Of a stretch of DNA of 64,000 bases, positions 12,701-22,757 are shown one piece after another. The first letter of the stretch is position 1; each line of letters begins with the position of its first letter. Source of the stretch: Ampelocalamus luodianensis. Lineage: Eukaryota; Streptophyta; Magnoliopsida; Poales; Poaceae. The position numbers were made by a program, and so were the translations under genes. The stretch spans positions 12,601,840-12,665,839 of the forward strand of contig CM070628.1 in assembly GCA_036346255.1 (NCBI GenBank), given 5' to 3'. The notes under the pieces are model-generated. The model was not told where the DNA came from and searched no databases. It was given only the letters and a program-made list of their open reading frames with translations.

Positions 12701-12944
12701 GAATTGGTGGGATCTACCGGAGTTTTCCGCTCCGCCGCTTTATTTCTGTTAGCCTGCGTGGCTTAATAAGTGTAAACTCGACCATAAGGTCAAAACCATT
12801 ATTTGTTATTCAAACTAATCGCTTACTTTATTTATCGCTTGTGTGGATCGATATTTACCGTGTTAGCCTCCTGTGTGCACTAGCGTGATCCTGGACTAGT
12901 GCAAGATATACGAGGGTTCCGTAATCGTGATGCTGGTCCCGACA
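9800..12944 (+). repeat. 3' LTR of Gypsy-I (about 3145 bp)
   Basis: Direct copy of 900-4105 ending at GACA 12944 and followed by the agaaa duplication at 12945-12949. TATAAA lies at 10498-10503. Differences from the 5' LTR are mostly 1-3 bp changes at CTG/CAG; in some cases the 5' LTR is altered and in others the 3' LTR. Confidence 0.92.
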
Positions 12945-14500
12945 AGAAAACCTTTGGTGATGACTTTATTGTATACCTCGTGGATGATGTGCCAACGACC
13001 CTTTCAGAGGCTTATGCATCTTCGATGTCGAGTATTGGAAAGAAGCGATCCAGAGCGAGATGGACTCTATCATGGCTAATGGGACTTGGGAGATCACCGA
13101 TCGTCCCATCGGTGCAAACTCAGAGGATGGGTGGATCTTTAAAAGAAATTAAGGCCTCGATGGTACTATTGAGAAGTACAAGGCAAGACTTGTGGCCAAG
13201 GGTTACACCGAGAAGAGGGAGAAGATTTCTTTGATACCTATTCTCCTCTCGCGGACTAACCACCATCGAGTGCTCCTTATGCTAGCATCTTCTTATGGTC
13301 TACATGTCCATCAAATGGATGTAAAGACACTTTTCTTAATGGAGAGTTGGAGAAAGAAATCTATATGGTTCAACTTTGATGGTTTTGTGATTTGACAGAA
13401 AATAAGGTATGTAGATTATTAAAATCCTTATATGGTCTAAAGCAAGCACCTAAACAATGGCACGAGAAATTTGATAAAACTTTAACATCCACGGCTTTGT
13501 TGTGAATGAAGTCGATAAATGTGTATACTATCGTTATGGTGGGGTCAAGGAGTGATCTTGTGCCTATATGTAGATGACATACTTATATTTGGAACAAACA
13601 TCACAGTAATTGACGAGGTCAAATCTTTTTATCTCGATGCTTTGATATGAAAGACTTAGGAGAGGCAGATGTTATTCAATATTAAATTAATCAAGAACGA
13701 GGATGGGATCACTTTGAGTCAATCCCATTATCTTTGAGAAAATCTTAAGCCGTTTTGGCTATGAGAATTGTAAAATTTCTCCAACGCCCTATGATGCAAG
13801 CATTAAGCTTGAAAGAATCAAGGGTTAGGAAAAGATCAATTAAGATTTTCACAAATTATTGGATCACTTATGTATCTATCGGTGCCACAAGACTGACATA
13901 TCATTTGTTGTGAGCAAATTAAGTCGGTTTACTTCTAACCTGTGAGATGATCACTGGGAGGCACTTGAGAGAGTGTTGCGCTATTTGAGAGGCACAACCT
14001 CATACGGAATTCACTATCTCGGGCATCCTACGTATTAGAAGGATATAGTGATTCAAATTGGATCTCGATGCATGATGAGATCAAAGCTACAAGTGGTTAT
14101 GTCTTTACACTAGCAGAGCTGCAGCTTCATGGAGGTCGTGTAAGCAGACTATATTGACGAGGTCAACTATGGAAGCGTAACTTGTAGCACTAGACACAAC
14201 TATCGTTGAGGTGAATGGCTTAGAGAGCTTATGTTGGACTTGCCATCGTTGCGAAACCAATACCAAAGCAATCCTAATGTCTTGTGATAATCAAGCGGTA
14301 TTGATTAAGGTTACAAGTACTAAGGATAACATGAAGTCCTCCGGACATGTGAAGCGTGAGGCTTAAATCACGTAAAATTGAGGAACTCCGAGTGATTATC
14401 GTGAATTATATACGACCGAGAAAATCGCGACCCTTTCACAAAGGGGCTAGCACTGGCGCATTTCGTTGCGCCTATGGACATGGGAATAAGGCCCATTGGA
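12945..14500 (+). pseudogene. Copia-I, right part: reverse transcriptase and RNase H
   Basis: Resumes the copia polyprotein interrupted at 899. RT landmarks are a DDFIVYLVDD-like linker at 12961, a W-K-E-A-I-x-S-E-M block near 13035-13075, a KARLVAKGYT motif near 13180-13210, an MDVKT(A)FLNGE block near 13312-13345, and the catalytic Y-V-D-D at 13567-13578. RNase H follows, with SDSNW near 14050 and an ATSGYVFTL block near 14089-14112. Multiple stops and frameshifts are present. The end of the polyprotein is near 14500. Confidence 0.88.
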
Positions 14501-15059
14501 GTTACAACTCAACAAAGAACTCCATACCTTTTGATCGGAGATCCCGTGACTTAGGCAATGGGAAAAACAAGTTCATGTTGTAACAAGAGAGTATATATTC
14601 ATTGAATCCATGTCCTAATAGACAAATTACTCTCAATCAGATGGAAGGATGGCATAAAACCTTAATATATTCTCGTTGTCCAAATGAGGAAAAGGTATTA
14701 GCCTACGAGTGATACCTAGAAAGAATATACCTACTTGAGCTCAACTGTGAGGTCGCAGTTCACGAGAATAGGCATTCTCTAGAAAGCTCATGAGCGATAA
14801 GGAGCATGACCAAATAACGCCCGCTTAGGCGCGGTTCTTTGACAAACCTAGTATCGCTTGAGATTTCAAGTAAAATCTAATTACAAAAAGTGTGAATTCA
14901 AGGCATGGTCCATTCATCACCGTGAGAAGATGAATGTTGTCATTCTAGGTGTAAGTTCAACCTGCACGGGACTTACACTAAAAGACGGTATATTAACAAA
15001 GATTCAAAGACAATATCTTTGATATCCTTTTTGCTTCTTGCTTTGGAATTGGTGGGGAT
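14500..15059 (+). other. Copia-I 3' non-coding region and polypurine tract
   Basis: No coding similarity is visible between the RNase H end and the 3' LTR. The last bases before the LTR (ggtgggga at about 15051-15058) form the polypurine tract. Confidence 0.6.
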
Positions 15060-16008
15060 TGTTAGAAATTGGCCCATATGAGTGAGGTCCATTTTCTATA
15101 ATTCCAAAGCATTTATGGGTTAGTACCATATTGCTAAGGCAAGGTGGAGGTGACCAACATATAAGGTGGAGTCCTTGCCACTCCTTGAAACATGTAACAC
15201 ATGGATGAGGATGGTATGAGAAGGGCTCGGCTAAACACACACACGCACGCACGCTGCTGTCACAGATTTTCGCGTGAAAAATCGCGTGACTTGTGACTTC
15301 ATGACGCGCGCATCGTGCCGTGACGTGGCGCGCCATTTGGCGTACCAAGTCCACCTTATTTTTGTTGAACCATGCATCTCTCTCTCTGCTTGAATGAGAT
15401 TCAAATGTTTAAATTTGAGGCTTTATTGGGTGATGATGATGACGATTACGATGGGTAAATGATCGGTTAATGTGACGATTACGATGGGTAAATGGTGGTT
15501 ATGTGTCGATTACGTGGGTAAATGATCGCTAACTGTCGATTACGACCGCATCTATATATGTCTCGAGACGTCCAGTGCATAGCGTGTACAAGAATAGCCT
15601 CCATTCCTTCTTCCTTCAAAAATGCGTGTTGTTGTATGCTGCCGCCGTCGAACCTTGCCGACTCTTCTTCTCGCGCACCGTGAAGAAGGGAAGCGGTATC
15701 TCCGAACCTTCTTTGCCGTGAAGACCGCGACGGGCGCAATAAGGTTTCGGCGCGCGATTCGCGACCGCTTGCCGCATCGCGACATCTACGTTTACGCGAT
15801 CGCATCAAGTCTCTGGCGCTTCTGCTCTTCATCAGACCCATCTGTAAGTCTACTGTGTGATTGATAGACTTGTTTACATCCTGGTTTTCATATATTGTGA
15901 AGTACAATGAGTTGTCTGCTATCAGTACTGTTTTATGCATCATTAGTCTTTTGCAATATTTGCCTTCTAATAAAATCTGGAATTAAAATATTGCCCTCAT
16001 TTCCAACA
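15060..16008 (+). repeat. 3' LTR of Copia-I (about 949 bp)
   Basis: It begins TGTTAGAAATT directly after a polypurine tract. It ends CCAACA at the point where sequence homologous to the interior of a gypsy LTR starts. The partner 5' LTR would lie left of the window. It contains a short tandem array (15442-15547). Confidence 0.72.
15442..15547 (+). repeat. Minisatellite in the Copia-I LTR, unit 31-33 bp, about 3.3 copies
   Basis: The core cgattacgatgggtaaatg repeats at about 15443, 15476 and 15507, with a partial copy at 15537. Units differ by a few substitutions and short deletions. Confidence 0.75.
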
Positions 16009-16735
16009 CAACCTCTGCAGAGCGTTAAATCAATCTATTCGAATAGCCGCGTCTGCGGTCATGGACATGCTCGGGGATTTCACACGAGGGGTAGATTTTC
16101 ATAAAATGTTTGGGATGGGAGCTGTGTGATCTCAATCATATGGCTATGTGAAATAATCTGTTTTGTTTTGTGGCTTGGTGAAAACAACTGTTAAATTATT
16201 ATTATCTATTCGTTTTGAACCTCATTTCAATCTATTATTGTATTCAATTGTAAATATTGCATTTATGCAAAATAACCACAGAAGCCATTTCCTTTTGGAA
16301 TAAGCCTGCATCTATAAATTGCATTCTGTGGCATGATTTGTGAGTACGGTTGTGTACTCACGCTTGTTGTAAAACTTGCGCCCAAACCTACAGAAGAGGA
16401 GGAGTCTACGCCTGCTTTCGAGGAGGAGTTCGCCGAAGGTTGCTGGTCGTTAAGGTCTGGATCCCAATCGGTTGTCTGTGGTGAATTGATAGGATCTACG
16501 TTGGAGTTATTTCTGTTCCGCTGTTGTTTCTTTCGCTGTTAGCCCTGCGTGGCTTAATAAGTGTAAACTCGACCATAAGGTCAAAACCCTTACTTGTTAT
16601 TCAAACTAATCGTTTACTTTATTTATCGTTATGTGGATCGATATTTACTTATGTTAACACTGTGTGCACTAGCGTGATCTTGGACTAGTGCAGTATACAC
16701 AGAGGGTTCCAGAATCGTAATTTTGGGTCCCGACA
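16009..16735 (+). repeat. Gypsy-III: 3' portion of an older LTR related to the Gypsy-I LTR
   Basis: Homologous to about 3395-4105 of the Gypsy-I LTR, from the acaacctctgcagag block through the CCCGACA terminus at 16731-16735. It is clearly more diverged than the two Gypsy-I LTRs are from one another. It starts abruptly at the Copia-I LTR end and finishes exactly where copia RNase H coding sequence begins, so it is the right end of an LTR or element split by Copia-I. Confidence 0.85.
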
Positions 16736-17124
16736 TGGTCCTCCAAGCAGCAATCTACAGTGTCTAGCTTCAGGCGCGAGGCCGAATACCGAGCCATCGC
16801 CCATGCTATTGTTGAGGGTTGTTGGCTTTGCCAACTCCTACTGGTACTTCACCGACCCCTACAGTTTGCCACAGTTGTTTACTGTGACAATGTGAGCGCT
16901 GTCTACATGTCGTGAAATCCCGTGCAACATCGCCGAACCAAGCACATCGAAATTGAGATCTTTTTGTTCGGGAAAAGGTGTCTCTCAGTCAGGTTCGCGT
17001 CTTGTATGTTCCTTCGTCCCACCAGTTTGCCGATGTGATGACAAAAGGTCTGTCAACCCAGCTGTTTCATGCTTTTCGATCCAGTCTCAGTGTTCGACAA
17101 CCTCACGATGAGACTGCGGGGGGA
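16736..17124 (+). pseudogene. Copia-II: C-terminal RNase H fragment and polypurine tract
   Basis: The fragment begins in frame at the W-S-S-K-Q-Q-S-T-V-S block of copia RNase H. It continues through EAEYRAIA, a YCDN block (about 16880), a KHIEI block (about 16936-16950), a FADVMTKGL block (about 17029-17050), and ends in a polypurine tract (gcgggggga, 17116-17124). Stops occur. It is cut at its left by the Gypsy-III LTR, whose insertion site is therefore inside this gene. Confidence 0.85.
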
Positions 17125-17326
17125 TGTTAGCGATACTCTTTCATGTATAGTTATCCCTTATAGGTAGAAATAACTCATTGATTTCATGCTAATTTACTTG
17201 GTTGTAATCTGGTGATTTACGGCTGTAATCCGGCTGTAATCCCTTATATCATCAGGATATATAAAGCATGCAACCCCAGCCTTTCACGCTGAGCGGTGCT
17301 TTCCAATTCTCGTTTATTGTCTTACA
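17125..17326 (+). repeat. 3' LTR of Copia-II (about 202 bp)
   Basis: TGTTAGCGATACTC directly follows the polypurine tract and the LTR ends CTTACA. It contains three ctgtaatc/ttgtaatc-type repeats and a TATA-like tatataaag stretch near 17268-17276. The partner LTR lies outside the window. Confidence 0.72.
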
Positions 17327-19060
17327 CTAATCTTCAATCATTTGATTCAGTTCGTGAAGAGCTTCAAAAGATCCTACTGCTAAAGCCTGGCCAGTCATGA
17401 CTGTATACAGATGCGTCCAAAACATAAGAGGAAAACATAACGCAGAGCAAGCTGCTGCAAGGTTTCCTGTGCAAACGGCGTACTAAATTTGGTCAGATAG
17501 TGCAGATAAGGGTGGTTAATTAGCGTAAATCAAGAGTGGAACTCGGTGTCAGAAACATGATCAGTGATGGAGCAACTCCATATGTCCATATAGGCCATAA
17601 ATGTACAGGCAAAATATTGTGACATCTCCCTTGCCTGTACCTTTCAAATGGCTGCAATAGCAACTATAGTAAATAAAATCGCATCAATTAATGTTTGCCT
17701 AGTCATTAACCACAAATACCCTCCAAGAAAAGTAACCACAGCACCATACAGTCCATGTAATGATGTAAATTAGGACGCACAACACCATACAAGCCTAGTA
17801 AAAATTCACACGTATGCACGCACAAAGGAAGAGGGGAAAAAAACTGTGTAGAGGCATAACGATGAACTCAAAGGCAAGCTTGGCACTACCTGAAAAGCTG
17901 AGTTTCATTGCCAATGGATCTGATGGTGTCACCATAAACTCCACTGCTCCAGGACAGCTTTACATGAGGTGAGGTGGATGATGAGACCAATGCGCAGCAG
18001 GGGAAAATAAATGAAAATTGCAATGGAAATAACCATGGGAAGATGCATGCATCAGATGACAGAATTTTTTTTCACATAATAGAGCAGCCATTGGGGTTGT
18101 CATCACTGAACATGCTGGTAATCTGCTCCGGTGGTGGTGATGGGCCTGATGGCATCCACATTCCTCGCAGACCAAGTGTGGGGCCCTTTGTCATAGGCAG
18201 CATGTGGGCCCTGTGACGCTCGGCCACCACCGTGTTGTGGGGCCAGATTCAGCCTTCTTCCGTGTGGACTGGGCCTTCCTCAGGAGCCAGGGACCCTCTG
18301 CGGGTCCACATTGCCAGTGGCATCCACCTGCTGCCCCCCTGTCCACTTCCACACGCTGCACTCCTTATATGCGTAGTTTCAGGCCATGAACAAAAACCAG
18401 TTAAGACACGATCAGTGGTGTAGCCAGCCAGCAGCCACGCCTCAGCGGCCCAGCTTCGCCTCTATGTTTTTGTGTATGACACATTGCGATTTTGATTTGA
18501 GTCTCGGACTATCGCCTCGGCAGCCTAAGGCCCAACTTCGCCTCAGCACAATGGTTGTAGCCTTTGGAATTTAGCAATGCGCAGGACACTGTAAATTTGA
18601 CGCAGGCCCTGCTTAGAACGGTAGAAATCGAACCGAAGCTTTATAACGAACGAGGTAAATTCTCTAGAATTTTTATAGGATTCCCGCGTTCCAAGCGGAC
18701 GATGTGTTGCGCCACCAACCTCTCACGCCGGAGAGAGCTCTCCCCACTTGGTGCTCACAGCGCTCGTAGTCCATCCTGACCCTGAGCCCTACTGTCTGGG
18801 CCTGCAGCTCCGTCTTATTTCTCTCTCTACCGCCACTAATCAGCACTCGTAACCGTGTCTGCAAACACTCCTTCGGGCGCCTCCCATGGTGAATTCAAAC
18901 AAGAGAGTTGTATCAAGTGTTCCTTCCGGCAGATGCAACAGAGAGCAGATATACTCTGACACGCTTGTTAATGCGGTGATGGCCTCACGTGAGGCTCGGT
19001 AATGGGCGGGGTTTATCAGGCCGAGAGGGTTGGGTGATATGGGCTCTGGGACACGCTTGT
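17327..19060. other. Intergenic; no gene recognised
   Basis: No convincing ORF, RNA gene or known element. Short ORFs near 17974-18574 lack any recognisable domain or codon signature. A 16-bp motif, acacgcttgttaatgc, occurs near 18959 and 19051, suggesting a small local duplication. Confidence 0.5.
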
Positions 19061-19069
19061 TAATGCAGG

Positions 19070-19640
19070 GGGCAGTAGCCTCATGTCATGGCCGTAATGA
19101 ACTAGTGAAGTGTAGAAGAGCCGATGCGTGTTCGAAAGAATTCTTGGTTTCTTTGGACACGAAGAGCCGCACGACGCGAAAAGCCCATCTCCATCACGCG
19201 AAGATCCCATGGTTATTGGAGTCATTTCCTTGCAAGTTATATCGATATCCATGGCCATTCCTCAACGGTACTACTGCCAACCCTGATTCTCTAACGCGGT
19301 CAAAGGCCATCCATTTTTTTTGTCATGCTTAGCCACTAGTGTTATTGATTGATGGTGATGTTAAAGATATCACATGGCCTAACACCAACTTGTTGTTTCG
19401 ACTGAAGGGTTTAAAGGCTCATTGGCTATTTGGCTCATGCTGTGTCTTCTTCTAAGGTATATGGATGCACATTTCATATTTGGATACCCATGTTCATTAT
19501 AGTTGCAATAGGGCCGTGCGGGTGACCCGGCGACAGGCAAGACCTTCGTCTACAAACAAATAAAGTCAGGGCTCGTTCTAAAAAGAAAAGATCTGCCTAT
19601 GAACTTATTGGTAAAAATAGGAAAAATAAAGACGAAAATG
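19070..19640 (+). repeat. Diverged upstream copy of the FAF-like 5' flank
   Basis: Blocks shared with 21005-21260 occur in the same order. They include gccgtaatgaactagtgaag, ccgcacgacgcgaaaagccc, ccaaccctgattctctaacg, cagcaagaccttcgtctaca-like sequence and gaaaaataaagacgaaaa. This copy has an extra segment of about 200 bp (about 19305-19505) and another of about 33 bp (about 19588-19620), and it is not followed by the coding sequence. Confidence 0.75.
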
Positions 19641-20790
19641 TTCGAAGGTTTTGAAGACTAACTGAACAATAGAGGGAACAAAAACAGCAATGGAACCTAA
19701 TTGTTGCTTAGTTTATTTGCGATTGCTAAGTGAGATGGATTTTCTGAACTATCTTCATCTATCTAGTGTGAATACAGGCAAGAGCTGCTTAGCATCATCT
19801 CATTCATACATGAAATGGGTCTATATAATGACTGCTTAGCATCATCTCATTCAAATGCAGAATATGAGCTAACTTATTTGACATAAGCTAGTATGCAACA
19901 TGGTGCGTCTTGATTTTGGGTGTCTTTGGTGTGTATCTGTTATTTTATTCCATAGACACCTTCAGAAATTTTATTAAGATAAACTATTTTACTATAGGAT
20001 TTCTTAGCATTCTAAACTGCTGTTATTCAAGCTTCAGACAATAGAGTGATAATCCCCACTTGTGGGCTCAATTATGTTATTTATTCTGAAAGCATACCCC
20101 TCTTAGTCAACTTATGATTTTTGCATTGTACTGTATTTGTCCAAAGATTCGATGTTGTGAATTCAATTATATTCTATATAATTTAATCTGATGTTGTGAA
20201 TGTATTTAAACATTCGATGTTTTATTTTTTAAGTCCCATCATAATTCTGAGATTCCCCTTGAAAATATGCAGGTACTTGGAGTGACTCGTTTGTGTTTCT
20301 TAGCCTCATCGGTGTAGCTCAGTCGAGATGAAAGCATCCATTTTGTAATTCTGGAATCTACCTGCTCGAATTTTGCGTTTGTTGCTAAGTTTCTGCCAAA
20401 CTTGATTCAGAACCTAAAGTCACTCTTATCTTCTTATTACATCAAGTCTCGATGAAAAATTGTCTTGTGCTATAGAAGGTTAGAGCCTGGATGCATGTAC
20501 GACAGATTTAAGTAACATTACCTTCCAGCCTACAGATCATCAAGGCAATAGGACATGATCTAAATGTTATGGAGTAATTGTAATCTCACGTCTCTTCACT
20601 AGCTCAACAGCCAACAGTCTGTAATGCTGCAACAAGAGTGGTGTTACCACTTGATATCGCATCATATCACACCATTAATGACGCTTGAAGATTGGTTGTT
20701 GAACTCAGCAGCTCAGCCGAAACGGACGCAAGTTCATCGAAACCGACGCAACGTGAAAACAACCCAGAGGGCTCAACTGCATCAGTATTA
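19641..20790. other. Intergenic AT-rich stretch; nothing recognised
   Basis: AT-rich, with no ORF of note and no LTR or TIR signature that I could identify. Confidence 0.4.
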
Positions 20791-20792
20791 AT

Positions 20793-20884
20793 GGGCTGAC
20801 CCAAGGGTCCGAAATGGGCCAGGATTGGATCAGATTCTGGGCTGACCCAAGGGTCCGAAATGGGTCAGGATTGGATCAGATTCT
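20793..20884 (+). repeat. 46-bp tandem duplication
   Basis: Two adjacent 46-bp units, each starting gggctgacccaagggtccga, differ at a single visible position (gggccagg versus gggtcagg). They lie 0.5 kb upstream of the FAF-like ORF. Confidence 0.9.
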
Positions 20885-21004
20885 TCCTACTTAAAGGGTT
20901 GGGCTGGATTGGGTATAGTCAATGAGAAGAGGGCTGGATGAGGGTTAGGGTCATTCCCTACAGTTATGGGGCTAGGGTGGGGTTCGGACTGGGCTCTAGC
21001 CCAT

Positions 21005-21260
21005 TACCAGGCCTAGCCTCACGTCATGGCCGTAATGAACTAGTGAAGTGTAGAAGAGCCCATGCGTGTAGAAGAATAGCCGCACGACGCGAAAAGCCCA
21101 TCTCTCACACGCGAAAAGCCCAATTCCTTCCTTGCCAACCCTGATTCTCTAACGCGGCCCACTTTAGGCCGCGCGGCCCGGCGACAGCAAGACCTTCGTC
21201 TACAAACAAATAAAGTCAGGGCTCGTTCTAAAAAAGAAAAGAAAAATAAAGACGAAAAGG
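21005..21260 (+). repeat. Promoter-proximal copy of the duplicated flank, upstream of the FAF-like gene
   Basis: Counterpart of 19070-19640, more compact. It ends about 140 bp upstream of the FAF-like start codon and probably includes its core promoter or 5' UTR. No clear TATA box is visible. Confidence 0.65.
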
Positions 21261-21402
21261 GGAAAAAAACAGCCGCCGGCGCCGCAAAGGAGCGCTCCGA
21301 GTGAAGACCCCAATTCATTCGCGAGCACGAGATCAGATCCGTGAGCTGAGCTAGCGGCGGACGGCACCGACACTCCCCCGCGCCGCGCGCGCGGACGCCA
21401 CG

Positions 21403-21813
21403 ATGTTGCTGATGCTGCTGTTGCTCTTCTCCTTCCGCGTCGACTTCGCCGACCCCGGCGTCCTCGCCCACATCCAGGCCCTCATCGCCGACCGCCGCGA
21501 CGCGGCCACGCGCGGCGGGGCGACAGCCGCGTCGGCCGTGCCGCAGCTGCGGCGCTCCGGGGACCACGGCCGCGTCGCGGGCACGGCGGGGGTGGGCGCG
21601 CGGCGCCTGCCGCCACCGATCGCGTCGCTCGGGCGGCCGCGGCTGCTGACGCGGACGCGCACCGCCGACGGCCGCCTCGTGATCACCCACGACCGCCTCG
21701 TGACCACCCACGACCGCGGGCGGGTGGTCACCCGGCGGCGCGAGGGCCGGCTGACGATGCATTTAGTCCAGGGCGACGACGGCCTCCCCGCGCCGCCGCC
21801 GCCGACGGCGTAA
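21403..21813 (+). CDS. FANTASTIC FOUR (FAF)-domain protein, 136 aa, intronless
   Basis: The C-terminal half (residues about 68-123) has the plant FAF-domain pattern. LPPPIASL comes first, then an arginine-rich strand, then DGRLVI, and finally an EGRLTMHLVQ end. FAF proteins are small plant-specific proteins; in Arabidopsis they limit shoot meristem size through the WUSCHEL/CLAVATA3 loop. The N-terminus is hydrophobic (residues 1-11, mostly Leu/Met) and is followed by VDFADPGVLAHIQALIADRR. It is too short and abrupt to call a sure signal peptide. Start context is gccacgATG. The coding sequence is extremely GC-rich, as in many grass genes. A local duplication gives VITHDR and VTTHDR side by side (residues 93-104). 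It is convergent with CSI1. FAF identity is from motif recognition, not a search; a short member or truncated paralogue is possible. Confidence 0.72.
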   Translation: MLLMLLLLFSFRVDFADPGVLAHIQALIADRRDAATRGGATAASAVPQLRRSGDHGRVAGTAGVGARRLPPPIASLGRPRLLTRTRTADGRLVITHDRLVTTHDRGRVVTRRREGRLTMHLVQGDDGLPAPPPPTA

Positions 21814-21845
21814 GCAAGTGGTGTGCTTAGTCGCCGACGAGCGCC

Positions 21846-21868
21846 CCCCCCCCCTCCCCCCCTCCCTG
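21846..21868 (+). repeat. C-rich homopolymer tract after the FAF-like ORF
   Basis: Runs of C interrupted by single T, about 30 bp past the stop codon. Its length is likely to be unstable or misread. Confidence 0.6.
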
Positions 21869-22114
21869 CATAAGGAATTGTTGCGCTAGTAAATGCCGGG
21901 GGTTGTCTAGGGCTTAGGATGGTGTGTGTCAGTGTGTATGTTACTAGATGATCTTATTATCCCTGTGAAAATAAATGGGTACTTTGATTCATTATTCCAT
22001 CTCAACAAATCTATATTTATTGACATGTTTAATGGCAACTGTACTGACCATATCAAGGTTCCAGAAATGATTGATAAACCGAAGTAACTACAGCTGCATG
22101 AACATTCAATATCA

Positions 22115-22222
22115 GTGTTCTAAAAACGGGTCTACTATGCCGTATACTCGGACGGTGTAATTACACAAGTGTTCTAAAAGCAGAGCTACTAGGCTGTATA
22201 CTCAGATAGTGTAATTATGCCA
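22115..22222 (+). repeat. Diverged tandem repeat, 54-bp period, two units
   Basis: Units start at 22115 and 22169, each beginning gtgttctaaaa and containing a ctactatgccgtatactc-like block and a gtgtaatta block. They lie between the convergent FAF-like and CSI1 genes. Confidence 0.7.
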
Positions 22223-22399
22223 GTAACGGGTGTCCTACCTTACCGTGTAATTACCGGTTATACCACATAACGAAGAATTATCCATTCTTTGGTCATAAAC
22301 AATAAGTTCCCGGTAATCCAGTCCGTAAGACAACTTAAACACAATATATATTTATTCTGTTACACCCTTTACAAAGATTACAAAGAAAAAATCAGGGGA

Positions 22400-22616
22400 A
22401 AAAAATAATGAATCGATTCATTACAATCAATACAAAACATCTGACTCATCTGTTTTTATCTCACAGAAAAGGTACAACAAAATGACAACTTTCTCTGCCG
22501 GCTATTTACACCGATGCACAAACAGGGTAACATTTAGCAGAGTATGAAACAAGAAACCACTCTCGACTTCTTATATATTTTTAACTTACACAGAGCACCT
22601 AAGTATGTAGATACTG
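22400..22616 (-). other. Probable 3' UTR of CSI1
   Basis: On the minus strand, the 217 bp after the stop codon are U-rich, with TGTAA and TTGTATTGATTGTAATGAA motifs of the kind found around plant polyadenylation sites. The exact cleavage site cannot be set from sequence alone. Confidence 0.5.
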
Positions 22617-22757
22617 TCATTTGTTTGACCATTGGAATTCAATTTCCAGGTTCCTATTAGGACCACTTTTACTCTCTGGTAGCAAGGTGTACTCGCCGGC
22701 AACTGACCCCAGCATGACAACCCGGTCGATTTGGATTGTCACCTTACCAAATGATTT
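22617..22757 (-). CDS. CSI1: CSI1 coding exon 7 (last): end of C2 domain and stop
   Basis: 46 codons plus stop, starting KSFGKVTIQIDRVV and ending QWSNK. The acceptor is ttgcag before AAATCATTTGG. The phase is 0 at entry. Confidence 0.93.
   Translation of the reverse strand, partial: KSFGKVTIQIDRVVMLGSVAGEYTLLPESKSGPNRNLEIEFQWSNK

Larger units (their letters stand above)
900..12944 (+). mobile_element. Gypsy-I: Ty3/gypsy chromodomain LTR retrotransposon, 12.0 kb, nested in Copia-I
   Basis: A structurally complete element with 3.2-kb LTRs at 900-4105 and 9800-12944 that begin TGTAACATCCC and end GACA. It has a 5-bp TSD, an initiator-Met-tRNA-type primer site at 4110, a polypurine tract at 9786-9797 and the domain order gag, protease, RT, RNase H, integrase, chromodomain. 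RT before integrase places it in Ty3/gypsy. The chromodomain and very long LTRs fit the Tekay/Del clade of chromoviruses (family knowledge). The coding region is broken by many short indels, so it cannot encode its own proteins as printed. An extra acidic ORF lies upstream of gag. It is the youngest insertion in the nest at the left end. Confidence 0.93.

Noticed and set aside
18959..19066. Repeated acacgcttgttaatgc motif as a binding-site array
   Set aside because: Only two copies about 92 bp apart, explained by a small local duplication.
21846..21868. Poly-C tract as a structured regulatory element
   Set aside because: A simple homopolymer-rich run without a partner G-tract nearby; likely a slippage-prone simple repeat.
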